A DNA stretch of 64,000 nucleotides from Prolixibacteraceae bacterium (lineage in GTDB: Bacteria; Bacteroidota; Bacteroidia; Bacteroidales; Prolixibacteraceae). Position 1 is the first letter of the stretch. The number at the start of each line of letters is the position of its first letter. The notes beneath the pieces are model-generated. The model did no database searches. It saw nothing but the letters and a program-made list of their open reading frames with translations, and was not told the DNA's origin. Shown piece after piece: positions 9,302 to 18,558 of the stretch. The stretch lies in contig JARKOX010000045.1 in the NCBI GenBank assembly GCA_029975525.1, positions 47,490 to 111,489 on the forward strand, written 5' to 3'. A program made the position numbers and the translations under genes.

Positions 9302-10000
9302 TTACTCTTTGACAATTCCGATGCTGAAAATTGCATACGCCTGCGATCGGGAGGGATTGGTGTTAAAAGCCATTTTGAGCGGAATAAAAAGCCTTTCACC
9401 CACCCGAATCCGGTCGGCTACGGAAATTCCGGCGTGCACCAGTGCAAACCGCGCAGAGTAATAACTCTCCCACGGGGAGAGCCCGGCAGAAACTTCGAGA
9501 TGGGCGCCGCACCACTGAAACGGATACCCGCCCTGCAGGTAAGTTGAAAACATGGGGTCCCGGTTGGCCGGATGCCTGTCGCCCAGCAAAAAGGTGCCTA
9601 CCATCCACGACAGCGGGAATTTTCCCTTGCCGCTATACTTGGCCGTTAACTCTACCGAGTGGCGGTTCCCCTCTTTTGAAAAATCAAAAAAACGGTTAAC
9701 CTGCCCCGGAACCGGATTGTAATAATCATAGAGGGAAAACGTAAAATTTCCGGTGGTGAAAGTGGGAATCAGGTCGATCTCCGTGTAACTCTCGTCGATG
9801 GTGTTGGCGGCCCACAGGTCGAAACTAAACTTTCCGCTGTAAAACGTAACCTGCGGCTCAATACAGGGTGAAGTCCCAAACGCAAATCCGCGCCAATAGT
9901 GGCGGCTCAGTAGATCGGCCTGAAAAGTAACCCCCCGGGATTCCTGCGCCTGGCCCCAAAAACCTGTCAAAAGTAAAATCGTCAATAAGGCTTGTTTCAT
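9302..10000 (-). CDS. Exported outer-membrane beta-barrel/porin-like protein of unknown function
   Basis: Signal peptide MKQALLTILLLTGFWGQAQ; alternating aromatic beta-strand pattern (DLLSRHYWRGFAFGTSPCIEPQVTFY). Confidence 0.6.
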   Translation of the reverse strand: MKQALLTILLLTGFWGQAQESRGVTFQADLLSRHYWRGFAFGTSPCIEPQVTFYSGKFSFDLWAANTIDESYTEIDLIPTFTTGNFTFSLYDYYNPVPGQVNRFFDFSKEGNRHSVELTAKYSGKGKFPLSWMVGTFLLGDRHPANRDPMFSTYLQGGYPFQWCGAHLEVSAGLSPWESYYSARFALVHAGISVADRIRVGERLFIPLKMAFNTNPSRSQAYAIFSIGIVKE

Positions 10001-10074
10001 GCCGCAAATTTGCCCAAACCTAACGGTTTGACAAAAAACACAACAGGATTTTTATCAAGTCTGCCAACGGGTAT

Positions 10075-11934
10075 TTACTTTTCGGGATCGGTCCAGTCTC
10101 CGTTTTCGCGGATCAAACCTTCCAGTTCGCCCACGGCTTCCTCAAAAGGAATGTGCCGTTTGAACAACTGCTGGCCTTTGTAAAGATTTACCTTTCCGTT
10201 GCCGGCGCCCACAAAACCGTAATCGACATCGCCCATTTCACCGGGACCATTCACCACGCACCCCATTACGCCTATCTTCAGGTGGTTGAGATGTTTAAAA
10301 TGCTCTTTCACCTTCAGGGTGGTTTCGTGCAGGTCGAACTGGGTCCGCCCGCAGCCCGGACACGAAATAAATTCGGTTTTCGAAACCCGCATCCGGCTGG
10401 CTTGCAGGATGCCGTAACTCAAATCCTTCAGTTCGGTGAAAGTGGTGGTATCGCTGTCGTTCGAGATGCAGATGCCGTCGCCGTAACCGTCGATAAACAG
10501 TCCGCCCAGATCGGCCGAAGCTTTGATCTGCAAATCTTCCAGACTGCGTTCGTCGTAACGGCGGTAAAGGATAACCGGCACTTTCCAGATGTGCGTTTCC
10601 AGCATCATAAAAAAGGCCCGCAGTTCGGCAAACGGGTTTTTATTGAAACTCTCCAGCACCAGCACGGTTTTCCGGGTCTGTTTCAGCTTGGTGATAATCT
10701 CCGGATGCTGGTCCATAAAACGGTCGAAATCCATTTTATTGGTGCGGATAAACTTCATCCGCCCCCAGCGGGTACTTTCAAACAGGTACTCTTCCAGCGA
10801 AATGATGGGATAGATGTTCCCTTCGATATCCAAAATTTTATTTCCGGAGAGGAAATAGTCGGGAATCAGTTTCCCGCGGATGGGTAAAATTTCCTGCAGG
10901 CTGCGTTCGCCCAGGTCGGCTACCACCACCGGCAGAAATTTGCCTCCCATATTCATGACCGGACGGGTCGAGCGCCGCTCATATTCAAACGGGTTGGTCT
11001 GCGCGTGCATGGGCGCCGTGATGGGCTCGTGGTCCTGGTAACTTTTGAAATGATTAATCAGTTTGCGGGCTACCGGAACCTCCCGTTCAGGGCTTTCGGT
11101 GAGCGAAATCCGGATGGTGTCGCCAATTCCGTCGGCCAGCAGGGCGCCAATCCCCACTGCCGATTTGATCCGGCCGTCTTCGCCTTCTCCGGCTTCGGTC
11201 ACCCCGAGGTGAAGCGGGTACTCCATATCTTCGAGCCGCATCTTCAGGCTGAGCAGCCGCACGGTGTAAACCATCATCCGGGTGTTGCTCGACTTGATGG
11301 AGATCACCACATTGTTGAAGTTCACCCTTTTGCAAATGCGCAAAAACTCCATCACCGATTCTACAATCCCGGCCGGAGTATCGCCATAACGGCTCATTAT
11401 CCGATCGGAAAGCGATCCCTGGTTGGCACCAATCCGCAGCGCCGTGTTGGTACTGCGCAGCATTTCGAGAAACGGGATAAACTGCTCCTCGATTTTCTTC
11501 AACTCATCTTTATACTCTTCGTCGGTGTAAATCAGATGTTTAAACTGCGCCCTCTTGTCGTAGAAATTACCGGGATTGATCCGCACTTTCGAGATGTAAC
11601 GGGCTGCAATTTCAGCCAGTTTCGGGTTGAAATGGATATCGCCGATCAACGGGTTGTTGTAGCCCCGTTCGACCAGTTCGCGTTTGATGTTGCGCAAATT
11701 TTCAGCGTCGCGGATGCCTTTTACGGTCACCCGCACATAATCGGCGCCTGCTTTAATAATCTTGATTATCTGATTTACAGTAGCTTCCGTATCTTTGGTG
11801 TCCGTATCGGTCATCGACTGAATACGGATTGGATTATCTCCCCCCAGCCGGGTCATCCCCACACTAACTTCCCACGTTCTTTGTCGCTGGTATTTACACA
11901 GGTTTTCTATATAATTGAAATTCAAGTTTTTCAT
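10075..11934 (-). CDS. ispG: 4-hydroxy-3-methylbut-2-enyl diphosphate synthase (large insertion-containing form)
   Basis: IRIQSMTDTDTKDTEATVNQI, RINPGNF, LHLGVTEAGEGEDGRIKSAVGIGALLADGIGDTIRISLT, SCPGCGRTQFDL, VMGCVVNGPGEMGDVDYGFVGAG; MKNLNF start at 11934 preferred. Confidence 0.95.
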   Translation of the reverse strand: MKNLNFNYIENLCKYQRQRTWEVSVGMTRLGGDNPIRIQSMTDTDTKDTEATVNQIIKIIKAGADYVRVTVKGIRDAENLRNIKRELVERGYNNPLIGDIHFNPKLAEIAARYISKVRINPGNFYDKRAQFKHLIYTDEEYKDELKKIEEQFIPFLEMLRSTNTALRIGANQGSLSDRIMSRYGDTPAGIVESVMEFLRICKRVNFNNVVISIKSSNTRMMVYTVRLLSLKMRLEDMEYPLHLGVTEAGEGEDGRIKSAVGIGALLADGIGDTIRISLTESPEREVPVARKLINHFKSYQDHEPITAPMHAQTNPFEYERRSTRPVMNMGGKFLPVVVADLGERSLQEILPIRGKLIPDYFLSGNKILDIEGNIYPIISLEEYLFESTRWGRMKFIRTNKMDFDRFMDQHPEIITKLKQTRKTVLVLESFNKNPFAELRAFFMMLETHIWKVPVILYRRYDERSLEDLQIKASADLGGLFIDGYGDGICISNDSDTTTFTELKDLSYGILQASRMRVSKTEFISCPGCGRTQFDLHETTLKVKEHFKHLNHLKIGVMGCVVNGPGEMGDVDYGFVGAGNGKVNLYKGQQLFKRHIPFEEAVGELEGLIRENGDWTDPEK

Positions 11935-12024
11935 ATACCTATTCCGCAATGCCTGAAATGCAAATTTAATCCAATGTGTGTAATATAAAAAGAAGTGACT
12001 ATTTTTGTTTCTCATTATAAATGT

Positions 12025-12933
12025 ATGTCAGTAGAAATTAGGCATATAACAAAATTATTTGGAAAACAGAAGGCGCTTGACGAGGTCAGTTTCACGGTGG
12101 AAAGGGGTGAAGTTGTTGGCTTTCTGGGCCCCAATGGTGCAGGAAAATCAACCCTGATGAAGATCATCACCGGCTATCTGCCCGCTTCGGCAGGCGAGGT
12201 GTTGGTGAATGGCTGTAAAGTACAGGCCAACAGCACCAACCTCAAGCAGGAGATTGGTTATCTGCCCGAAAACAACCCGCTGTATGCGGATCTGTATGTT
12301 AAAGAGTTCCTGGAGATATCGGCCGGATTCTACCGGCTCCCCAACAAAAAACAGCGGGTAACCGAGATGATCGGGTTGACCCGGCTGGAACGCGAGCAGC
12401 ATAAAAAAATCGGGGCGCTGTCAAAAGGTTACCGCCAGCGGGTGGGGTTGGCCCAGGCGCTGATCCACAATCCGCAGGTGCTCATCCTGGACGAGCCCAC
12501 CACCGGCCTCGACCCCAACCAGATCGACGAAATCCGGGCTTTGATCCGCGAAATCAGCCGCGAAAAAACGGTGATTCTTTCCTCCCACATCATGCAGGAG
12601 ATCGAAGCTGTTTGTTCGCGGGCCGTCATCATCAACCTGGGCAAACTGGTTGCCGACGGTGAAATCGGCCAGCTGAAAAGCGGGGTAATCGGGCAGCGGC
12701 AGGTGGTGGTTGCCGGCTTCGACCGTCCGGTTACCCGGGCCGAACTGCTGCAGATCGGGGGGGTGGCCGATGCACAACCCGAAGCCGGCAACTGGCTGCT
12801 GAAAGCCGCCTCCGAAGAGGATATCCGTCCGGCCCTTTTCCGGTTTGCCGTTGACTCTGGACGTATCCTGCTGACCCTCCATGAAAAACAGCAAAACCTG
12901 GAAAATGTCTTCCGGAAATTAACCCGTTCGTAA
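12025..12933 (+). CDS. gldA: Gliding motility-associated ABC transporter ATP-binding protein GldA-like
   Basis: MSVEIRHITKLFGKQKALDEVSFTVERGEVVGFLGPNGAGKSTLMKIITGYLPASAGEVLVNG; LSKGYRQRVGLAQALIHNPQVLILDEPTTGLDPNQI. Confidence 0.85.
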   Translation: MSVEIRHITKLFGKQKALDEVSFTVERGEVVGFLGPNGAGKSTLMKIITGYLPASAGEVLVNGCKVQANSTNLKQEIGYLPENNPLYADLYVKEFLEISAGFYRLPNKKQRVTEMIGLTRLEREQHKKIGALSKGYRQRVGLAQALIHNPQVLILDEPTTGLDPNQIDEIRALIREISREKTVILSSHIMQEIEAVCSRAVIINLGKLVADGEIGQLKSGVIGQRQVVVAGFDRPVTRAELLQIGGVADAQPEAGNWLLKAASEEDIRPALFRFAVDSGRILLTLHEKQQNLENVFRKLTRS

Positions 12934-12965
12934 AACGGGTTATCCAACCGGCATTATTTCTAAAA

Positions 12966-14066
12966 CTACTTCTGCTTTTCTCTTCCTTCAAAGGTCAGAA
13001 AGGGCCGCATCAATGTCGGGAAAGACCAGGCAAAATGGTGCTTGTCGTAACAAATCGGACGGGCAGGTTGACTGTAGGCCGAGTAGCGGCTATCGCCGTA
13101 AATAGCGCCCATCGCTTCAAAAAGATTTCCGGGCCAGCTGTCGGGCGAACCGGGGCGCGGATCTTTAAACCAGCTCCATTCATCGGGATGCTGGTTATAA
13201 TAGAAGAGATAATCCAACGCCTTTTTAATCGACTTTCCGTCCTCGGTGACTTCAAAAATATTTTCGCCCCCCGACTGATAAATCACCTGGCAGGCAGCGG
13301 TAATCGGCGCCAAGGAAAAGTAGGTGTACCAAATTCCGTTTTTTTCACGCCGGGTCTCTTCGGGCATGTCGCCGTCAGGGGCAATTTTATGAAACAGATC
13401 GCTTTTAATCAGCCGGGTATTTTCGGCCATCTCCTGCGGGTTATCAAGCAGATGGGCGCAAAGCACCGACCCCAATCGTCCCCAGTCGGCCCAGTTATTC
13501 TTTCGTGTCCGAATCTCTTTACACGCTTTCAGGTAAACATTTTCCACCCACGAAAAAAACTGCTGCCGCTCTTTTTCACTCCATCCCCGGTAGTGATAGA
13601 GCAGTTCGCCCGCCATCACCATTGCCGTTCCGGAGTAAGCCATCACCAGCGGCCCGTCGAAATCTGAATATCCGCTATTTTCGTTGGCCCAGGCCATCAA
13701 AAACCCAAGCGCCCCGCGGGCATACTTCTCCTTCCCTGACAGCTGCCAGGCCAGCGCACAGGCATACGCATCAAACGCATCCGACTGAAAACCGGCTGAG
13801 TTTTTCCGGTGCCCCTCCGGATCGGTGTAATATCCCGGGACATTAAAATCGGCCAGCACATGTTTTTCATGGTCAAAGGCCGAATCGGCTTTGGCAAGCA
13901 ACTGCTGATAAGCCTGAACATAAGGCGCTGTGCGGGTTTTTATCATTTTCTTCACAAACGTAATTTGGGCAGCCGGATGCATCCCACCCGGATGCTGGTA
14001 ACCGGCAGCCCTTCCCAAAACCGCCAGCAGGACGAAAGACAAAATAAAAAATGGTTTCCGTAACAT
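12966..14066 (-). CDS. Secreted alginate lyase family protein
   Basis: Signal peptide; HVLADFNVPGYYTDPEGHRKNSAGFQSDAFDAYACALAWQLSG, NNWADWGRLGSV, GDMPEETRREKNGIWYTYFSL pattern of alginate lyase (alpha/alpha toroid) domains. Confidence 0.75.
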   Translation of the reverse strand: MLRKPFFILSFVLLAVLGRAAGYQHPGGMHPAAQITFVKKMIKTRTAPYVQAYQQLLAKADSAFDHEKHVLADFNVPGYYTDPEGHRKNSAGFQSDAFDAYACALAWQLSGKEKYARGALGFLMAWANENSGYSDFDGPLVMAYSGTAMVMAGELLYHYRGWSEKERQQFFSWVENVYLKACKEIRTRKNNWADWGRLGSVLCAHLLDNPQEMAENTRLIKSDLFHKIAPDGDMPEETRREKNGIWYTYFSLAPITAACQVIYQSGGENIFEVTEDGKSIKKALDYLFYYNQHPDEWSWFKDPRPGSPDSWPGNLFEAMGAIYGDSRYSAYSQPARPICYDKHHFAWSFPTLMRPFLTFEGREKQK

Positions 14067-14251
14067 GGTTTACTCTTTTGATTCAGCCACGAAGTTAACG
14101 GAAAGTATCTTTTTTGAAATTTTTGGAAATAAAGAAATAGCCCGAAAACAGCGGTTTTTCGGGTATTCTACCTCATTTCGGAAAAAATCAGGATAAAAAA
14201 ATCCAAAAAACTCCTTTTTTCTTTCGTGAAAGAAAATTACTTTTGCCCCGC

Positions 14252-14309
14252 TACGTGGAAGAATTTGTGATTGATTGCAACCACCTGAAAAAATGCTAAA
14301 ACAATCGGG
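14252..14309 (+). promoter_or_regulatory. SAM-II-like (SAM_alpha) riboswitch aptamer upstream of metK
   Basis: CGUGGAAGAAUUUGUGAUUGAUUGCAACCACCUGAAAAAAUGCUAAAACAAUCGGG: P1 GUGG (14255-14258)/CCAC (14281-14284), UUGCAA and GCUAAA conserved blocks, pseudoknot GAUUG (14269-14273)/CAAUC (14302-14306); directly upstream of a SAM synthetase. Confidence 0.8.
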
Positions 14310-14397
14310 CAAACAGCTGCTTTTCAATCATTCATCCCACCGCAGAAATAATTGTTAAACGTAGCCGGAACCTCCCGGCTAAAAAAACTTTGGGATA

Positions 14398-15651
14398 ATG
14401 AGCTATTTATTCACCAGCGAATCCGTTTCGGAAGGCCATCCCGACAAAGTGGCCGACCAGATTTCCGACGCTTTATTAGATCAGTTTCTGGCCTACGACC
14501 CCGACTCGAAAGTGGCCATCGAAACCTTGGTGACGACCGGACAGGTAGTCGTTGCCGGCGAAGTAAAATCCAACACCTATGTCGATGTGCAGGAAGTAAC
14601 CCGCCAGGTGATTAACCGGATCGGTTACACCAAAGCCGCCTACCGCTTCGACGGCGATTCGTGCGGCATTCTGGTTGCCATCCACGAACAGAGCCCTGAC
14701 ATCAACCGTGGGGTGGAAAAAGCCAACCGCGAAGAGCAGGGCGCCGGCGACCAGGGAATGATGTTCGGTTATGCCTGCAAAGACACCGACGATTACATGC
14801 CCCTGTCGCTCGAACTGGCCCACCGCATCCTCATCGAACTGGCGGCCATCCGCCGCGAAGGAAAAATGATGACCTACCTGCGCCCCGACTCCAAATCGCA
14901 GGTCACCATCGAATACAACGACGACCACACCCCCCGGCGGGTGCACACCATCGTGGTATCGACCCAGCACGACGAGTTTGACCGCGACGAACCGATGCTG
15001 GCCAAAATCAAAAAAGATGTGATCGACCTGCTCATCCCCCGTGTTAAAGAGCAGCTTCCCGAAAGGCTGCAAAAGCTGTTCGACGCCGACATCGTTTACC
15101 ACGTAAACCCCACCGGAAAATTTGTAATCGGCGGGCCACACGGCGACACCGGCCTCACCGGACGTAAAATCATCGTGGACACCTACGGCGGAAAAGGGGC
15201 CCACGGAGGTGGCGCCTTCTCCGGAAAAGACCCGTCGAAAGTAGACCGCTCGGCTGCCTACGCCGCCCGCCACATCGCCAAAAACCTGGTGGCTGCCGGT
15301 GTCTCCGACGAAATCCTCGTTCAATTGGCTTATGCCATCGGAGTGGCACAGCCGGTAGGTGTTTACGTCGATACCTACGGAAGAAAAAATGTGGACCTCA
15401 CCGACGGCCAGATTGCCGAAAAAGTGAAGGAACTGTTTGACCTGCGACCCGCAGCCATCGAAAAAAAGCTGCAACTGCGGAATCCCATCTACCTGGAAAC
15501 TGCGGCATACGGCCATTTGGGACGCACTCCCAAAACCGTGTCGAAAAAATTCGATTCCTCTTACCACAAATCGAAAAAAGTGGAGGTCAACCTCTTTACC
15601 TGGGAAAAACTGGATGAAATCGACCGCATCAAACAGGCATTCGGACTGTAA
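14398..15651 (+). CDS. metK: S-adenosylmethionine synthetase
   Basis: [78 protein letters not shown]. Confidence 0.98.
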   Translation: MSYLFTSESVSEGHPDKVADQISDALLDQFLAYDPDSKVAIETLVTTGQVVVAGEVKSNTYVDVQEVTRQVINRIGYTKAAYRFDGDSCGILVAIHEQSPDINRGVEKANREEQGAGDQGMMFGYACKDTDDYMPLSLELAHRILIELAAIRREGKMMTYLRPDSKSQVTIEYNDDHTPRRVHTIVVSTQHDEFDRDEPMLAKIKKDVIDLLIPRVKEQLPERLQKLFDADIVYHVNPTGKFVIGGPHGDTGLTGRKIIVDTYGGKGAHGGGAFSGKDPSKVDRSAAYAARHIAKNLVAAGVSDEILVQLAYAIGVAQPVGVYVDTYGRKNVDLTDGQIAEKVKELFDLRPAAIEKKLQLRNPIYLETAAYGHLGRTPKTVSKKFDSSYHKSKKVEVNLFTWEKLDEIDRIKQAFGL

Positions 15652-15675
15652 AAACAATCTTTGTCTTTTCAATAG

Positions 15676-15703
15676 GGCGGAAACGAAAGTTTTCGCCTTT
15701 TTT
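15676..15703 (+). terminator. Rho-independent terminator after metK
   Basis: GGCGGAAAC gaaa GTTTTCGCC followed by TTTTTT. Confidence 0.8.
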
Positions 15704-15795
15704 GTTTCCATCCCCAATTCTTCGTTTGTTTTTTGAAACTTCTTCCGGGAATCGCACGAATACGTTTGTACTTACGACTTTAAAACCGGAATGCC

Positions 15796-16905
15796 ATGAA
15801 AAAGAAACTACTGACCATTGCCACCCTTCCGTATGTAAAAGCGCAAGTGCTGAAAACATTACTCGAAACAGAAGGGATTGAATGTATGCTGGAAGAAGTA
15901 GATCTGACGGACGGCACTTCGGCGTTGCCCGTCAAGATTGAAATCCTGGAAGAAGAGGTAGAAAAAGCTTTCCCGATCGTGGAAGAATTCCTTGGAAAAC
16001 CGGTCGTCAAAGCTGCCGTCGAAGACGAGAAGGAACGGCACCTGCTGGTTCCGGTCGATTTTTCGGCTTATTCCATGAAAGCTGCCCAGGTTGCCTTTCA
16101 CATCGCACAGAAGACCGGCCTCAAAATGGTTTTGTTCCACTCCTACCCCAACCCGGTCGCCTTTTCGGTTCCCTTCAGCGACGTGTACGCTTTTGACACG
16201 GGGGTGCTCATCCACCTTGAAAATGCCGAAAAAGCAGCCCAGAAAAGCATGGAGTCATTCCTGAGCGAGCTGATCCAGAAAATCGGAAAGCAGAACTGGG
16301 AAAAAGCCGAGACCGAATACATCATCAAAGCTGGTGACGCCCAGGAAGATATCCTTTCGTTTGCCCATAAAAACCATGCGCAGCTGATCGTGATGGGAAC
16401 CCAGGGCAAAGCCGGAAACCGCAGTGACATCATCGGAAGCGTAACCGCCGAAATCATCTCCTCGGCGCGGATTCCCGTCCTGGTGGTTCCGCCGGGTACG
16501 CCCGACAATTTTGCCGTCAGCTTCAGCAAAGTGGTGTATGCCACCAATTTCGACGACAAAGATTTTATGGCTCTCGACAAACTGATGCGCCTGATGCAGC
16601 CTTACCAGGCTGAAATTCACTGCATCCATGTAAAAAAAGATGAAAAACCGGAATGGGACCTCGCCCGCCTGAAAGGTATGAAGGAGCTGCTACGCGAAAA
16701 ATATGGCAACCAATCATTTGAATGCCACCTGCTGGAAGGCGACGACATTCTGGATGCGCTGGAAAAATTTATTGAAGAAAACCGGATGGATGTGCTGTCG
16801 CTGACCACACACAAACGCAGTATGCTGGCCCGGGTTTTCAATCCCAGTGTGGCCCGTAAAATGGCTTTTCACACCAACACCCCGCTGTTGGTTTTTCACG
16901 CCTGA
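15796..16905 (+). CDS. Tandem universal stress protein with N-terminal DUF2007-like domain
   Basis: N-terminal TLPYVKAQVLKTLLETEGIECMLEEV; two Usp modules (LLVPVDFSAYSMKAAQVAFHIA...LIVMGTQGKAGNRSDIIGSVTAEIISSARIPVLVVPPG and KVVYATNFDDKDF...). Confidence 0.85.
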   Translation: MKKKLLTIATLPYVKAQVLKTLLETEGIECMLEEVDLTDGTSALPVKIEILEEEVEKAFPIVEEFLGKPVVKAAVEDEKERHLLVPVDFSAYSMKAAQVAFHIAQKTGLKMVLFHSYPNPVAFSVPFSDVYAFDTGVLIHLENAEKAAQKSMESFLSELIQKIGKQNWEKAETEYIIKAGDAQEDILSFAHKNHAQLIVMGTQGKAGNRSDIIGSVTAEIISSARIPVLVVPPGTPDNFAVSFSKVVYATNFDDKDFMALDKLMRLMQPYQAEIHCIHVKKDEKPEWDLARLKGMKELLREKYGNQSFECHLLEGDDILDALEKFIEENRMDVLSLTTHKRSMLARVFNPSVARKMAFHTNTPLLVFHA

Positions 16906-16955
16906 ACGGTGGACTAAAAAAGGTCCGGAACAAACAGATTCTGCCGGCAAAACCC

Positions 16956-17981
16956 TCAGCGGCCGTTGTCGCACAGAAGACAGGAGGCGGTGTGGGCAAT
17001 CGATTCTGCAACCGGACGGTAAGTAAAACCAAACAGCCGGTTGATCTTTTCCCCGTTGTACGAAGTAAGAACATTGGCTCCGGAAACCGTTTCGCGTGTA
17101 ATTTGAGGTGCGCGGCCGGTCATCAGCGACCACACCCTGGCTGCGCGCCAGGCCACTCCCAGCATCGGGTTCGAAGCGTAAACCGAGGGACGCTTTTTCC
17201 CCAGCGCATCGGCAACGCTGCTGAAAAAATCGCGATAGCTCAGGTTTTCAGCATTCAACAAAAACCGCTGCCTCTTTGCCTTTTCAAAATTGCGATCGTC
17301 GGTGAGCAGCAGCATGGCCGCCACCACGTCGCGCACATCGACAAAGCCGGTGGTTCCGCGGGTATAAAACATCAATCCTTTTTGCACCTGACGAAACAGG
17401 CGGGCACTCCCGCTCTCCCAGTTTCCGGGTCCTAAAATGATGGACGGATTTACCACCACCACTTCCAGCCCCTCCTCGGCGCCGCGCCAGATTTCGGTTT
17501 CGGAGAAAAATTTGCTTTCCGAATACCCGGAATTTTTACGCGCCGGCACCCAGTTGGTATTTTCGTCAACCGAAAAACCGGGGAGCGCACGCCCAAGCGC
17601 CGCCACCGAACTCACGTGGCAAATACGCCTGACTCCGCTGACGAGGGCGGCATTCACCAGGTTTGCCGTACCTTCCACATTGTTGTGGATCATCATTTTT
17701 CGCTGGCCGCCGTCAAACGAAACCACTGCGGCACAGTGATAAATAAGATCAACGCCCCGCAACAGCGGTTCAAGCGAGCAGAGATCGAGGATATCGCCTT
17801 CCACCCATTCGATCCGGCGAAAAAGTTCGTCGGCACCGTTTTCATACCACGAGAACAGCTTACGGACCTGTTCCAGATTACTCGACGGACGCCGGAGCGC
17901 CCGGACCTGTTTTCCGCCCTTCACCAATTCGAGCAGCAGATGACTGCCCACCAACCCGGTTCCGCCGGTTACAAAAACCAT
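16956..17981 (-). CDS. NAD-dependent epimerase/dehydratase family protein
   Basis: MVFVTGGTGLVGSHLLLELVKGGKQVRALRR; IYHCAAVVSF; VNPSIILGPG. Confidence 0.85.
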   Translation of the reverse strand: MVFVTGGTGLVGSHLLLELVKGGKQVRALRRPSSNLEQVRKLFSWYENGADELFRRIEWVEGDILDLCSLEPLLRGVDLIYHCAAVVSFDGGQRKMMIHNNVEGTANLVNAALVSGVRRICHVSSVAALGRALPGFSVDENTNWVPARKNSGYSESKFFSETEIWRGAEEGLEVVVVNPSIILGPGNWESGSARLFRQVQKGLMFYTRGTTGFVDVRDVVAAMLLLTDDRNFEKAKRQRFLLNAENLSYRDFFSSVADALGKKRPSVYASNPMLGVAWRAARVWSLMTGRAPQITRETVSGANVLTSYNGEKINRLFGFTYRPVAESIAHTASCLLCDNGR

Positions 17982-18020
17982 ATCTGCAATGTTTTTAATT
18001 TATTTATGAGACGGTCCCCT

Positions 18021-18518
18021 TCACGCTTGTTCTTCAGAAGAGGTCCACGGGGTAACGGCTTTGGCGCCGAATTTTTTGGCCGAAATTTTCCGGATGGCGA
18101 CCTTGAAAACGCCCACATTCCGGATTGAAGGTGCGCCAAACTTAAAAGAGCGGTTGCTGTACTGGGCCATCACCTTCTCCATGCAGCGCACTTTTTCGTC
18201 AAAATCATCCACCAGTTCGATCTCTCCTTCCACCAGCACCGATTCCGATTTCACCCGGTAGCTGCATCCCACCTGCACATCCTGCCACGCCAGCTCTTCG
18301 CCCAGCGTCCAGTTGATGCACACTTTCGGATTTTGCAGCAGGGTTTCCCACATTCGCCCCGACTGTGCCGAATGTAAAATGACAACATCGCCGTCGAGGG
18401 CAAAGTTCATGGGCAATACATAGGGCACATCGTTGAGGCTCATCCCCAGGTAGCAGGTTTTGCAGGCCCTGATGATCCGGTCGATCTCCTCCCGTTTTTC
18501 AATGAAAATGGTTCGCAT
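18021..18518 (-). CDS. Pyridoxamine 5'-phosphate oxidase family (flavin-nucleotide-binding) protein
   Basis: CYLGMSLNDVPYVLPMNFALDGDVVILHSAQSGRMWETLLQNPKVCINW. Confidence 0.8.
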   Translation of the reverse strand: MRTIFIEKREEIDRIIRACKTCYLGMSLNDVPYVLPMNFALDGDVVILHSAQSGRMWETLLQNPKVCINWTLGEELAWQDVQVGCSYRVKSESVLVEGEIELVDDFDEKVRCMEKVMAQYSNRSFKFGAPSIRNVGVFKVAIRKISAKKFGAKAVTPWTSSEEQA

Positions 18519-18558
18519 GGTAAGTTATTTCAATACATTTCAAAAAATCTCCTGAAAA

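Noticed and set aside
12921-12941. AACCCGTT/AACGGGTT hairpin at the end of gldA
   Set aside because: Overlaps the stop codon with no T-run; could be chance.
14476-15717. 413-aa minus-strand ORF
   Set aside because: Fully antisense to metK; low-complexity V/F/G/D-rich translation typical of shadow ORFs.
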